A stretch of 64,000 nt of DNA from Batillaria attramentaria (lineage: Eukaryota; Mollusca; Gastropoda; Batillariidae): contig JACVVK020000200.1 of the NCBI GenBank assembly GCA_018292915.2, forward strand, positions 519,001 to 583,000. Reading direction: 5' to 3'. Shown here one piece after another: positions 1-20,014 of this stretch (within the stretch, counting starts at the first letter, position 1; every line of letters begins with the position of its first letter). A program made the translations under genes and the position numbers. The notes beneath the pieces are model-generated. The model searched no databases and had not been told where the DNA came from. It saw only the letters and a list, made by a program, of their open reading frames with translations.

Positions 1-5801
<5,801 letters not shown>

Positions 5802-7086
5802 TAGTAGTAGTAGTAGTGCTTATAGCTGTGAAACTCAGTTGGTCTTCGTGCAATGCATGCGTGCTTGTTTTTTCTTTGTTTGAAGATTTCGCACTCAGGA
5901 GAAGTCGCTTGTGACTTTTGATTATCTCAAACAAGCTTTGTTGGGCTCATGAAATCGGATTTTGTTTTTTGACTTTTTTGTGCTTTTTCAGTTTATGGGA
6001 CGTTGTTTCAGTTTCAGTGTTGTGTTCACAGTGTGGTATGGAGACCCACTGAAAGGTGAACAGCATCTGAGTGAATGGTGATGTTTTCTCATGTATACGG
6101 TTTCATGAGGGCTTTTACTTTTTCTTTTCGTTTTTTTTTAACACATCTCACTTACTTCGTAGTGAGCTTTGCAGAAGAGAAGATCCAAGCCAGTGACGGC
6201 TCCATTGAGTGGAGAGTTCGTGTTCTTTATCCATTTCCTACTGTTCGATTAGTTTTGCGTTTGCTTGAATTGGTTTACTATTCACATGTTCGATTTTGTT
6301 TTTCAGTTGTGTGCAGGGTTAATACGTAGAATAAGTGCATTGATCATCAGAGTGACAGACACTCTAGCGTTACATGTACTTAGGTAACTAGAGAGGGTAA
6401 CTCAAACCAAATTTTGTTTCTGTTGAAGAAAGTCTTTCATTTCTAGTTCCTTAGATCTTGTGGTCAGATTGAAAAACAGTATTACACTCAAAATTCCGTC
6501 ATAACTATTCACACAACTAAAAATTCATGAGGTGTAGAACTATCGGGACCCATTTTGACCTTTTTTTTTTTCCTCAGCCGAAGAAAGTTTTTGTTTTAGG
6601 TGATGAGAAAGCATTTATGCAGTATGTCAAATCAGGCAACTATGCAAGACCATCCCTCTGACAATTAACACCAGGAGTTTCTCTGTGATACCAGTCCTTG
6701 GGCTGCTGAAAAAGTAATATTTTTTTCTTTCTCCTTTTCCCCCCCTCTAATGCAAGTGTGTGGGGTTTGTTGTTGTTGTCTTTTTGCCATTCGAAAACTA
6801 CATCTTGGTTTGCGTCTTGTTAAGTTGGTTCACTTCGAGTGTTTACATTCAGGTGCGGCATTCGTCAGGTGTTCGCTTGCCAGTTGTTTGCTGTAGCGCT
6901 AACAAGCCCAGATTTTGCCAGCTTGAGCTGTGATTTTGTTGGTATTCGGTGATACTTGCCTTTGCTTCTGTTAATAGTGAAATAATGGTAGACACGCAGG
7001 CTAGACATGCTCTCAGTCTGCATGTACATTTTGTCATGGTGGATTTTATGACATTTCAGAACTTGTCACTTCAAAATTGGCATATG

Positions 7087-7122
<36 letters not shown>

Positions 7123-10100
7123 TGGGCTCCATGCGTTTACATGTTCTTCCTTATGTTCTCTGCACACCTCATTGGCGTGGACTGGAGAGTTTACTTCTGT
7201 CATTCTTGTGGCAGTGTAGCAAATTGAATAAGAGTTGGCATAGATTGGTACAGGGCCAAATTACACTAGGTTTTTTATTAAAAGATTTGCATTTCATACC
7301 CATTGAAACACAGAGGTAGCTAACAGAAACTATTTTTCTACCAGACTATAGAACAGTTGTATGTTACAGGCAACAGGTATCTGTATTTTTGCAAGATGTT
7401 GGATTTTTGCAAGTGTGTCATGTTGGATTGTCGGCTTGTGTTCATAGCAGAAGTAATCAAGCTATTTTATCTGGACGAACGATTGCTTTAACTTTTCTGG
7501 TGCTCACGGCAAGTCAGATGAAATTTGTCTTTGCGATTAGCGGCCGGGTTGAATTAGCTTTTAAAGTCTTTCACGCATGTGCCCAAGTAGAAAAGTAATT
7601 TGGAAGATCAGGTCTGTGATGCTGATTGTGTGTGGTGTGGAAATCTTGTTGAGGTGTGTTTGCTTGTGAATCTGCAGGCACAGCATTGACTAAAGTCAGA
7701 AGCTCGACCTTCATCTGGGAAAGGGCCTAAATTCCTGCTAAATCCAAGGTGCTTAGTCCCTTTTTTCAGCAGACAGTGGAACTGCAGTGTTGAGAGCTGT
7801 CTGTCTGTTTCAGAGAAAATACTTGTAGGTAGGATTCAGCCATACAGACAGTGAACTTGCTCGTTTCATGATCATAGCGTTGCAGTGCTGAATCATAGAG
7901 TGTGATAATACAGATCTCTCCCCCCTCCCCACCCCCCACCCCCCCTCGTCCTAAACTTCTGTCCAGGTCAGTGCTGTCCTGAGAAATTGTAGCAGGAAAA
8001 CACACTGGACAGATTTTGGCTCTAACCTCTCGCTGTAGGATCTTCTTAAAGAGGCACGCCCTCAGACTTATTTTTCTATCTCACCTGATGATTATTGTTG
8101 TTATTCTCAAAATAGAGCTCTATGATACGTTGATGTACAGTTGTGCCATACAACATGCACCGATATCAAGAAATGTGTGTATGTATGTTGAATAATGGAC
8201 TACCACAGTGACATAGAAATCGGCCTCTGTGTGTCTAGTTGTCAAACAAAGATGGATTTGTACATGTAGTCAATAGTATTTACAAGTAGGCAATATAGAT
8301 ATATAGAGAGTATTTATTTATTCCATTTCTTATTGACAGCTTCTGTGTGTACAGTGCATTGAAGATGTGTTCTGAGTATTTGTATAAATAACGTGATACA
8401 CGGTGTTTGTTCACTCCTAAACAGTATTTCATCCCTTACATAACCCAGAAATCATAAGCGTTTAGGTCTCACAGTTCGATACTGACAAACGAGACGCATT
8501 CAGTTTCTGTCGTTCAGAGGCTCATAAATAGTGCCTGCTCTACTGACACGTGTCTCTGTGCATCCCCCTGTTTCCATTTGTGCCTGTCTCAACGATTCAG
8601 CATCCTGTAAAGAAAGAAATCTCCACATGCTTTCAAACTGTTGTGTTGCTTTCATCTGGAGTCCGATATTTTGCAGAAGACTATTTTTGTTACGGTTAAA
8701 GTGTAGATTGTGTCACAATTCCACACACAGCCCAGTGGGGCGATGAAGTTCCCGATCCTGCCTTAGGTAAGAGGTCTAGCAAGCTTTTGTTTGAACGACA
8801 TTATGTTATCCTCTGAGGTGTCAGGCTGGTGAAGTTTTGGAGTAATAGCATACTGCTTATACTGGGAAGTAGACAAATGTTTTATCTGGCCAGAGTAGTA
8901 TAGCCTGTTTGGGTTGCCAGAGGCAGTCGTAGCGAAAACGTACCAATTTTGCCACTGCTGTTTGGTATGAAATGGCAACGAAACACATGAGTATTTCACT
9001 GCTAAACTTGGACAAGAGGAGAGGCATTTTATTTTGTCATTCATCATTCCGCATAGTATATCGATTCATCAGGTAACATTGTCTTACTGTGGTCTTGCCT
9101 TCTTCATTGAGGCTTGGTTATCTGTATGTCCATTTTGTTTCTGTTGAAAAATTTATCGCACAGCTGATAACGGAGTTTACTTAGGAAACTTAAGTTGAAG
9201 TCCACATTCAAACAGATGAAAAGAAAGTAAAGGTAACTTTAACTTTGAACAAACAGCACTCCCAGAACTGACATCCCCCGCCCCCTCCCTCGAGTCACCT
9301 GGGCCGTAGCTTGCTCACCGCTGTGGATGCAGGTGTATGCCGACTCTGTGAATGAACTGATGATGCAGAAGTGCAGGTACCATACCCAGAGTTTGTAATT
9401 AATTTCAGTATTACACTTGCCTATGAAGAACTAGGGTGAACACGTGACTCGGGTGGACCTGCGAGATGAAGAATGACTTTTAGTGAAGAATGACTTTTAG
9501 TAAAGAATGACTTTAGCAGTATTCTTCCCGAGTCAGTTTCCTGTAACGCTGCCGCACGTGGTATCACACAGTCCCCCAGTTGGATTTCAGCAGCATGCAC
9601 TCTGTTGAATGATTCTGATAAAACACAAACACAGAAAAGAAAAGAGTGTGGATGGGTTTGCCAGGGATTGAAACCCGTGTGACTGTTAGCTGTTGTATTG
9701 AGGACGGACATCGTTCGGGGGGATTACATGTGAGTAGAAACTGACAGATGTGAGCTAAGCTAGTTACGTTTGCTATCAGTGGGTGATCAAATCCATTGTC
9801 ACCAGAATTGCATTGCGCAAATTCTTTGTATAGACTTTGGTAGTATGCCACCGTTAGCAATGGACCTGTTGTTACCAGTTATCATTTGGTAAGTGGCAAA
9901 TAAACAGCTGTTTTAATATTTCAGCATTTTATGACTGTAATTTGATTAATTGATGTATTTACTCAGTCCGTCGGTGTTTTTCCATCAGCTGAGAGATTTT
10001 CTCATTATGTCACATCGTCTTGCACATTGACTCAGACATTATTGCTGATAACTGATCAGTGATTTCACTGAAAAGAATGGTTGTAATATCTTAATTGAAT

Positions 10101-13100
10101 GAACAAAGAATGACTGGTTGATGTAATGTAGAACAAATTAATTTATTCAATAATTTATTCTTGATGAGATTCCAGCTATGACCATGCTTGTACTTGTGTT
10201 TTTAAAAAAAAATTTTCCTCCAGTTTGCCAGCAAAGCTCAGCACATTTGGCATTTAGAAAAAAAAAATGTTGACCTCTTAGTCGAGTTTGTAGTGTTTTG
10301 TGTTTGTTTTTTCTCTTCAGAAATGTTCAAATAATTTATGAGTGTAAAAGCGAAAATAATGAGCACCCCCCCTCAAAAAAAAAAGTTGTGATAGTTTGCT
10401 TTTTAACATTGTGATAGTTCCTATTTAAACATTCCTTATGCAAAAATTGCATTCCCAAAATCAGTTGTGGCAAAAGACCAGAGCAGCCAGGTCTAGGGCA
10501 CAGTCTCTAGAATTACTTGGAAATGCCCTTATGATTGTAGTTGTACAGTTTTGAAGTTCAGGTGTCTTTATTCTATGCGTTTTACTGGCCAGATTTCCTC
10601 TTCCAACCCTACGTGGTCGATCTGGTGAACGTTGGCTTAGATAATGTGCTGAATGTCTTGAATACTTGTATCTGCTCAGCGTGTTTATACGACATTAATT
10701 CTGCAATGGACTGGCATTAGCTGTCTCATTTGAATTTTCTGTCTGAACAGTTAAACTTTTACCTATAGTGTGCACTTGCTTTGCCTGTGATTTTCTGTGT
10801 CCGTGTAACATCAGCCAAATCCAATCATACGTGTAGTCTGGAGGATATTACACCATACTTTGTATGATCGAGAAAAACGTACCATACTTTTCATGGCGAA
10901 CCATTCCTAGAGGTGCAAAATTTAACCCCCCTAAAAGAAGAAGTTAGTCTGGTGCATATGTCTTTTGTAAATTTTGTAAGTTGTTTGTCTTTGTGTCGTA
11001 GTGATGATGTAGTGTGTGGTGACTGTAGACCCAATCATTGTATTAATCAAAGTGTATCTAACTAGTGTAGTCTGTGAGTTCTGTAGACCAGATCTAGTCG
11101 CTTGTTTGTGAACGAAATCAAAATATCTGGACCAGCGTGTTGTAATCCATGGACTGCCTGTTTCTCTTTGTCACGATTGAGCAGGCAGAGAATTTACCTG
11201 ACTCCCAAATTCAAATACTTCGTTTGGAGCGTACTCTGCAATTTGTATTTTGTCTAAATACTGGACTGCACCGTTTGGTCATGAAGAACGTTACTGTATA
11301 GATTTAGCCACAGTGCAGTGGGCTATTTTCATGCACTTCTCTGCAGCATTATGGCTTTTCAGGGTGGTGTCCAGTGTTTATTTATTACTTTCATGCATAC
11401 ATGCTGATGCACAGTTCCACCAAGCTGAGATGAACTCGCTGTGAAACGTAATGTTGATAATCAGTGTGTGTGATACTTGTTTTGGTACTGTGTAGCCCAA
11501 GTCTTAGCCCATGACATTTTTATGCAGCCTAGCTGTGTAAAAAGCCATGTATGTGTTTTGTCAGGAAACTTTGTGTAGTGTCATCAGTTTCTCATTTTTC
11601 TGCCCCCGCTTCACACACAAAGCGTTGTAGTTGTATCTGTGTTCACAAATGGCGTTTTGTCTGTTTTACATTTATGCAGCAAATACTGAAAGAATATGGC
11701 CGTTCATGTGAGGTTTTCTCGTTTTACACAGCAGCTAAATTGCACATGCAAGGTTCAGCATGGACAGAGACATAAAACAAAAAGTCCAGTGTGTGTGATG
11801 AACTAAACATAAAGCAAAATTTTCAGCATGGATTTTATTTTGTCTAAAAGTAAAACAATTTCTATCAAGGCATTAAACCCAACCTCTTTTTAGGTTTGTT
11901 TTTTTTTCCCCCCCTATAGTTTGTACCGCAAGTCACGCAATACAGTGGCCGTAGTTGTCTGTACTTAGACAGATTTCACACCCTACCTGGCACTATAGTA
12001 GTTGATGTGTTTGTTCATAATGTGATCAAGTCACTGCAATTGTTCAAGATGGCTGACTTTTTCGTCATAAAGATCATTCATCGTGTGGATCATTCTTCGG
12101 TGGTTGCAACCCACTTCCCCTTTCCATGTAGATAGTGTGAACAGAAGTCGTTTTGCTCCGTTCTAAGCAAGGCTTCACTGGCTTGTAGCTGCTTGTTGCT
12201 ATATGTATACATTGTATGTAGTTTTTGTACATCATCTCGTCTTGAACACCAGCTGTACCTTCTTGACAGAAGAGCAAATTTACGATAATGTGGCAAAGAG
12301 ATTGTGATCATGTGTCTTCATAGATTACAGAAGAATAGTGCAGAAGCAAGGTTTTCAGTGTTTACTTATAGACAACGAATACACCTAATGTGGTTTGATC
12401 TGGAAGGAAAAAATCGGTGCGGTTCTTGAAGTGTAATAATTTTAGGCTTTTGAAGAAACCTGTATTCTGCTAGTTTTTAGCCATGTTGATCACATGGTTA
12501 CAGAGACCTCAGGTTATCTCTCTCGTCCCTAGTGTTTGTACCAAATAGTGAAATACTGAATTATTTTTCCTGTACATTTCAGCAAATATTAATCATATGA
12601 TGAGCTGCTTTTCATTTCTAGCTGTCCTCATGCCACATACTTAGCTGGCAGTTCGCTCGCACATATCACTGAGCATCAGGTGACCTCATTGTCTGTTAGG
12701 TTTTCGTTGCGTGGCTTCAACTGTACAGTCTTGCCTTTGCTGTGCACAAAATATTCTCGCGTACCTTGTGCCAAGTTTGCTTTGTGGGTGTTCTTGATGC
12801 CAAAGTAACGGTAGCTCAACTCGTAAGTGCTTGTGTGTAGTGGTAGTGCATTGCGTATGGTGGGTTGATGTTGTTTGAACACTGATGTGCCTCAGCTATA
12901 TTTTGTTGACAAATAAACCTATATATATTCTATGGATCTGTGTAGTGCCAACCATGCTCGGCAACCAAGTAGTGTCTGTCGTCTGTGAGGCTGCACTTCA
13001 TGTACCTCACAACATGTTGTCACACGGCTCAGATATTTGTACTTGCATTTTTCCTGGTGTGATCATCGTCTGATTTTTGTTGTGTCACTGCATAGATGTT

Positions 13101-16100
13101 GGTCAAATGTATCTTATTCTTAGAGGGCATTTTTCTGTAAAGATACATGCAGTGGGGGAATTTGGTTGCCACCAAGTCTGTGTGCAGTACCTTGCCTAGT
13201 CCTCTAGACCAGTCAAACAGTTTTGTATGTGCAGTGAACAGTACAGTATGTGTTGCACGCCTATATCAATTGTGGCCGAATGAAGATCATGGCATAGCAG
13301 ACACTTTGCATAACCTTGCTTGAAACATCCCTCCTTTTTTTTTCTTTTTTTTAAATTTTTTTAACTAGACTTGTAAAGAGTTGTAAATGGCAACTAAATT
13401 ACTGGGTAATTCGGACTACATGTAAGTAATGCCTGTTTGCTAAGTGTTTGTTCCCCCGCTCCCTGATGAAATAGTTTCAGTCACAAACTTTACTTTTGCA
13501 CAATCAAATATATCTAGCAGATACTGGCTGTGACAATCAATTTGAGCTACAAAATTAATCCTGGATTATAATGGCCTGGATCAAACTAGATCTGCAGTCT
13601 TTCCGAATGCAGTATATTAATCAGTAAGTATGCCCTTGGGTCGAGTTCATTGTTTTCACTAAACTGCGATGTCTTTCACTGTTTATGACGTTCCATTTTT
13701 CTGCGCGTTGCGGATGTAATATTCACATCCACTACAAACTTAGTCACAGGGAATGATCACTTAAGTGAAGAAAGGGTCCGTGTGATCACACACATCAGCT
13801 AAATACTGTTTCCTTCTGTAATACCATGAATGTGCTCTTCACAAGCTTCATGTGAAAAACTGAAGGGAAGACAGTTGTAGTTCATGGCTTAGGCTTTATC
13901 CTTTACAACGATCATGACGACACAATTCCACAGTACAATGGTCGTATTATAGGGGTTGTTTTGACTTCTGAAACAGGCTGACCACGTTTCTAGCTTACAG
14001 CATTGAACTAGTGAAGTTGTCTGAATAGTGCAGATGTGATTTCAGGGATGTGGGCCGTATTTCGTGTTCATATTGTCCACTGACAGTTGCCGTTGGTGTT
14101 GTGGAAGTGATTTTGGTCGTGTACCTTTTCTCCATCATCTGTACATGTCTGTGGGGGAGTTTTTGCAACAGTTTGACACTAGTTAGAACTCTTTAGCAAT
14201 AAGGTTTCACGGAAAAGTGTGCACACAAACGTCTCGTAATTGCATTTCATGTACCTTGGATTTTTGGGGAAGCCTTTTTAACACTGATAATATGTGTTTT
14301 TGCTGTTGTTTGTTTGCTGGGGTTTTGTAATGTTGAAAAGCGTGACCAAGTGCACTGCACGTTCATGTACATGTGTGTCAAAAGTTTACAATATATGCTC
14401 ATTGTCATGGTGTTTCCACACCCGTACTTTTTACTCTCTGTTCACACTGCTCCGGCCATGCAGGCGGAGAATTTTTGCTAAGTACAGCTGTAGTCGAGCT
14501 TTTTTGTTTCCTCGTTAACCTGTGATTCTGCTTGTGGCCTTCTGCTTGTACAAACATAGTTACACTGCGCTGATAGAACAGTGGCTAAGCATTCAGTAGC
14601 GGTTTGAATTGTTTTTATTTTTTGTTGTTTTTTGATGCTTTGTTGTATGTGTTTACCTGCAAAAGATTTATTTTGGACATTGGATATACTTGATAGATTG
14701 ACATAAAGTGTGGCAAGTGTTTGGTTGGCTAACGCCAAGTGTTGAGCTGAAGGGGGGTCTATGTATGTTGTACAGTGTTTACAAAGTGAGACGTCGGACT
14801 TCCAATTGAACTTACCCAGGGAATTTATGACAGAGCCATAGCGAGACATCAGACAGGTCTTTCTTTTATAGTTTTGCAATGTATGTCATTCTTATTTCCA
14901 GTGATGGTGTTAGAAGGGGTGGGAGCCTGTACTGCTTTGTCCTATCAGTGTGTTGATTTAATTTATATCTCAAGCATGTCAGACATGACCCCAGTGAACT
15001 TGGCTTTAACAGCATTGCTGCATAAATATTTAAGATGCACTGTGATCATTACGCAAATGTACAGAAAAGGTTTTTGACATGTACTGAAATATCCAAGAAG
15101 GTGTGACAGATAACGTACTGTTGGGTTAAACGTTGAACTCAGGCATTGTGTGATGGAGAACTAGTCTGGAGTTGACGCTGGTACAGTGTGTGAATTTTCT
15201 GACAAAATTCGTTTGTTGTTATCAGAAAACTGCCCAAGGTGTATGTGTGTGTATTTTAGACTTGTACTACAAATGTTTTGAGTTCAGTGCTGTCAGGCTA
15301 GCTTTTTAAAAAAATTTTCCCCTCCCCAGTTTTGGGTTTTCACACTGAGAAAATATCAGCTGGTTACTTGTTATTCACAAAACGTATTGGGTATTTTGAA
15401 TCAAATAATGCACATTCCATTCCAGGTTTGGAGAATTTGTGCTGCACAATTTTTAAGTTACGTATTTTTTCCAGCATATTTTGGGACACTCGTGTTTTCG
15501 TCAGTTCTTACGGTATTCCATTGTTTCGTTGTCGGACCACTTAGAGATTTTTTTTTTTTTTTTTTGATAAAATTATCACTGTTGTGATATATGATTGGTT
15601 GTGTTAAAGAGAAATATTGTTGTTGGTTACAAGTTAGATCTGAGAAAGGAACTTCTTCTTTTTGTGTTGTGGCTTTCAAGCCTTTGTATTATACTGTATT
15701 TAATTCATGCGTTGCCATGTATGATACAGACAGATCATTTTGAAGAAGTGATACACAGAGATAATTGTTTGTTTGGTGTTTCATGTGTTGTAATATGCTG
15801 TTGGTTGTAGTTAAGCACTTCTAGTAGAGGTTTGGCTTTGCGGAGTTTGTTGTGATGCAGCAATGAGCTGATATTTCAATGTATTTGCCACTTGTACGTG
15901 TATTATTCCGATTATTTTATCTGGTTTGATGTATATTGCACGTTTGAGGTTGTGATAGATTCAAGTCACTGTAGTTCTGGACATTTTTTTTTTTTTTTTA
16001 ATTTGTGAACACCTAGAATGTCTTTTAGTCTTTGTTTTTCCTCATGTACCACACATGTTGAAAAGATATTTTTGTCATTACCACACAGAGTGTATATTTA

Positions 16101-16560
16101 TTAAAGTGAAGCTGTGACTAACATATGAACCAGTATGTTGTCTGTCTGATACAAAGTATCTGACACAACAGAGAGCAATTATCGTGTTTTCTAGTTTTAA
16201 GTTGGTTTTAATGCACTACATGACACCGTTTTACTGCAAAGCTGTATGCTGACTGCAAGTTGTCCCTGCAATATGTGCACTTTTTTTTAAAAATGCTTTT
16301 TGGGTGACGCAGAACCGATTTATGACAGAGAGAAGAGACCGATGTGGGGTTTTTTGTTGTTGTTGGTTGCATCATGGTTTGCTGTATGTTCAGTGACGCC
16401 AGGAAAACAAAAATGGCACGATGTGTAAACTGAGGGACTGTCAGGGCTTACCAGCTTGCTTCCTGGAAAATAACAGGCGTTGGCACTTGTGGTTTTTAGT
16501 AGTTGTTCATTGGCTGATCACAAAGCGGGAATGTACACAGGACATGTACATGTATTTATT

Positions 16561-16931
16561 CAGGCTGGGGAATTGTCTGTCAGTTGGCAATTTTCAGTCA
16601 AATTTCCTATCCTTTCAGCCCAAAAATCCAAGTTTCAAACAAAAAAAAAACAAAAAAAAAGGGGGGGGGGGGAGGTTGCACACATAATCATGTATCGTGA
16701 TACATGTAATAGTATAGGGGACTTCAGTTTTGAAGGCTTGCATGTCAGTACCAAGGCAGTATAAGTTTAACTTCTGGGTGCCAGTAGAGGCCACTAACTG
16801 CCTTTAAAAATGCCAAAATTTGTTTTTCTGAAGTGGGGCGTTGCCCCCGTGGTCCCACAGTAGAGTGCTACTGCTGCACCCTTGCCTATATTTCAATCTT
16901 TTTTTTTTTCCTTCAGCAATTCCCCAGCCTG
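16561..16931. mobile_element. MITE with CAGGCTGGGGAATT terminal inverted repeats, copy 1
   Basis: The element begins CAGGCTGGGGAATTG and ends with its reverse complement, CAATTCCCCAGCCTG. It is flanked by a direct TTTATT. The internal part includes an A-rich/poly-G tract and the GGCGTTGCCCCCG segment. A second copy lies in the opposite orientation at 35504-35902. The termini are hAT-like in style; the superfamily is not certain. Confidence 0.75.
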
Positions 16932-17083
16932 TTTATTGTCAGATTTTCAGTGCCAGTGTTTGTACATAACAACTCAGAAAAGACATTCACTGAAGTGTCG
17001 GGGGGAAAAACGAAAATGGCTTGAATGGACTTTTAATGGCATACTATGCTGCCACAGTTCCGCAAGTGCCAGGAGTAATAGCT

Positions 17084-17449
17084 AGGGTCCATACAGGTTC
17101 ACAGTCTCAAAAATTCATGACTTTTCTGTGACACCTGCCTCACCCTCTTTCGCACTGACACACGCGAGGGTAGAAATTCTGAGCTTATCCGAGTTATCGC
17201 AGTCAGCAAGACCAATGTTCAGAGTTAGTCGTTAGCCTCATGGGAAGGCTGTTGGTATTTTTGGCAATCAGTCCAGTGAGTAATCAACAAGCTGACCGTT
17301 TCACTGTTGGGCTCAAAATGGCTTCCATAAAATTCCGAAATTCCATGACTTTTCATGACGCTTGAGATAATTTCATGACTTTCCAGGCGTGGAAAAGCTA
17401 TTTCCAAATTCCATGACTTTTTCAGGATTCCGTGACCTGTATAGACCCT
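17084..17449. mobile_element. Dispersed DNA element with short TIRs (AGGGTCCATACAGGT), copy 1
   Basis: The ends are AGGGTCCATACAGGT and ACCTGTATAGACCCT, imperfect inverted repeats. The interior has several ATTCCATGACTTT-type direct motifs. A second, end-degraded copy lies at 45699-46068. The internal sequence is similar over most of the length, so this is a repeat family, not coding DNA. Confidence 0.7.
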
Positions 17450-19293
17450 GAATATCAGTATCACAATCAGTGTGGAGAAGCCATAGGAAAAAGTGGTCAT
17501 CGTCAGTACAGTACCTGAACCATACGCTCTTAAACCAGATGTTTTAGCTGTACGGCAATTATGAGGTGAGAATTTCCAGGCAAACTGTGAAAGGCCGAAA
17601 AGGGAAGCAAGGCATGTGTATCATATGAATTTCATGTGTCTCATTTTTTTTTTTTTTTTTTTTTTGCCTTGTACAGTATTGCTTTTGGAGTTTTGAAGGA
17701 CAGGCTATAGTTTACAGGAAAGACAGTAGAGTTGTGTTTATTTTAGTTTGTTCGCGCGTGTGATGGTTGCCGTTTGCTGTGATTACGGTTTGCTGCCAGT
17801 ATATTATATAGCACAATGTATGACTGATGAGTACGCCGGGATATGTTGAATCTGCTAAAGGCAGAAAGATCGAGCTTCGAGGGAAAAGTACATGGGTTGG
17901 TTTGTTGCTGTTCAGTCGGGCACGCCATGGAGGTGTCAGTACCGTGTTGTCTTTCAGAAAGCCTTTGAAATGTATGCAGTATGCTGTTGGAACACATGTT
18001 ACATAGGGCACATTGATGTAATGTGAGTGAAAACATGCATTTCTGCTTTTATTTGCGAAATCGTACTTTTTATTTCCTGTATTGAAAGAATTTGGTTCTT
18101 TAGTTACGGATCTTCAGTCTTGACGTTGACAAAACTGGATGTAAGGGTACTGTGAAAACAACTCCAGATGGTGTATATTTTCTTCTTCTTTTTAAACTCG
18201 TGTGCAGAATGCTGTGCAGTCTGATGTTCAACGTGCACATCAACAATTTAGAGGGTTTTTTGGTTTTTTTTCTGTTTTCAATTACTGTCACTGACGCAAA
18301 TTACTGCAGAGTTTATTTCTACTGACAAAATTGGGACCTCCCCCCCCCCCCCCCCCCCCAAAAAAAAAAAGAAAGGAAGGAAGGGAAAAAACATAAAAGT
18401 AATAGGAATAAAATAGGTTTCGTCTTTTTCTTTCTTTTTTTTTAATCCCAAGAAGATTTGTCATGTTTTCACTCATCTAACATCAGCTGTACCCCAAGCA
18501 TGGGATGGAGGTTGAATAACCTGTTGGATACCTCATGGTAGACGCTGGTACTTGCAATGCTTTCGATGTTGGCATGTGGTTCCAAGAAGCACAAGGACCA
18601 GCGAGCATTGCTTGTAGTCATTCAGACTTTAATGGGTAGTCAGTTTTCAGTGTGGTAGACAAGTTTGTCAAATCAAATGGCTATTTTTGTAAAAACAGTT
18701 CAACCAAATACTTTTGTGTATAGATATGCACACATTTGAAGATATTTTATTATGAAGAGATGGAAATGCGTTTTCTCTTGGACATTCTCATGAGAGACGG
18801 CTTGTCAGCGTAAGAGGCAGGAAGTGAACTTCAACAACATTAAACTTTGATCCGTGGAGGCGTACAAAAGTACAAGTATTAAATGGTCTTTCAGCTTTTC
18901 CCGGTTTAGAAGCAAAAGATCTCAACAGGTAAAGGCCAAAACAAAGAAATCACCATGTGATATTTATGATGTACCGGTATGTCGCAGGAACATTGTATAT
19001 TTTCTCTTGAGATTTGAGGTTGTTGAGGTGTTGCGTTTCTCAATTTCTGGTTACCTATTACGTTCCTTCCTGCCTTGATGTGTAGAACTGAATTGAGCAG
19101 TCACTGCTGGCATGAACATACCAGCTATGCAAGGTTACAGAAGGTGAAAAAAAATCCACAAAAAAAAAAACTTTGAAACAGTTGCTGGCAGTATATGCAT
19201 GAGGTCTGAGGGGCGTAGCTTTCAGGTTTTATCATGTTGCAATTAGTACATTTTCATGCCTTTTTTTTTCCCCTTCATGTTACAAATTACCCA

Positions 19294-19299
19294 AATAAA
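19294..19299 (+). terminator. Polyadenylation signal AATAAA, likely MEIOC 3' end
   Basis: AATAAA is followed by a G/T-rich stretch (GGTTGTTTGAAG, then GTGTGGTCTTGTC). It marks the switch from T-rich, repeat-poor sequence to the SINE at 19461. Assignment to MEIOC is inferred. Confidence 0.5.
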
Positions 19300-19460
19300 G
19301 GCATGGTTGTTTGAAGTTTGAGTGTGGTCTTGTCTTTTCGTGGTGAAGGCAGCAAGCGTTCTGTTTTTGTTTTGTTTTTTTTTTTTTAAGGATGCAGATT
19401 TTGGTACATGAAATGCGCAGAACTCTCACAGGCACAGGACTGCACAAAAATACGACAGAT

Positions 19461-19817
19461 GGCCGGCCCTTGTAGTGTAGTGGTTAGCACTTCGGAACAT
19501 GGACCGGGAGACCCAGGTCCCAGCCGAAGGATTTTTTGTCTCCCAAGGTCGGCTCCTACTCAAAAGTGGGCATACCACAGGCACAAAGGGAAGACTTTTT
19601 GCCACACAGCCGAAACTCACCCACTTCACGGGTGCGACTTCGAGGGTGCTCGTCATGTTAGGACACAATCATAATGTGGATGATTACACGGCCGTACTTC
19701 CCAGGCCTTCCATAGCATCATCATTCTCATCATTCTCCATTATAAAAATTGCCCCAGCTTCTTAGCCCTCCGTGGAAGGAATTACCACTGGCAAAAAAAA
19801 AAAAAAGGAAAAAAAAA
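19461..19817 (+). mobile_element. tRNA-headed SINE (family A), copy 1
   Basis: The head resembles tRNA-Val (TAGTGTAGTGGTTAGCAC A box). The body carries GCCACACAGCCGA and GATGATTACACGGCC, and the tail has CCAGCTTCTTAGCCCTCCGTGG and ends in poly-A. Flanks show a GACAGAT/GACGGAT near-match that may be the target duplication. It lies between the two convergent gene ends. Confidence 0.88.
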
Positions 19818-20008
19818 GACGGATGTACCTACTACCTTTTGTACGAGGCACATCTACCTCATTTGGAAACTGGGCCTAAGGGCACTGGAAATGATAGGCA
19901 CTTAGTTCCTTTTTCAAGAGGGCTGTAACGTGAGGATTGTGAAATAACAGCAAGAACAAAAACAAGACGCCACCATTTTAACTGAGATAACAGTCACATC
20001 TGTGTAAG

Positions 20009-20014
20009 TTTATT
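20009..20014 (-). terminator. Polyadenylation signal AATAAA (- strand), candidate ZnT 3' end
   Basis: TTTATT on + reads AATAAA on -. It is the last such signal before the intergenic SINE, leaving about 0.7 kb between the two convergent gene ends. Confidence 0.4.

Larger units (their letters stand above)
5802..19315 (+). other. Putative very long MEIOC 3' UTR (about 13.5 kb)
   Basis: No exon, tRNA-headed SINE or dinucleotide microsatellite is seen between the MEIOC stop and 19.3 kb. The + strand is T-rich throughout, with long T tracts near 7092, 13337, 15548, 15987 and 17646 and few A tracts. Two small MITE-like elements lie inside (16561 and 17084). The stretch ends with AATAAA at 19294 followed by GT-rich sequence. 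Earlier AATAAA words near 9899 and 12912 could give shorter forms. Continuity as one transcript is inference. Confidence 0.5.

Noticed and set aside
14478..14879. 133-codon minus-strand open frame
   Set aside because: It lies antisense in the T-rich putative MEIOC 3' UTR, with no recognisable motif and no splice context.
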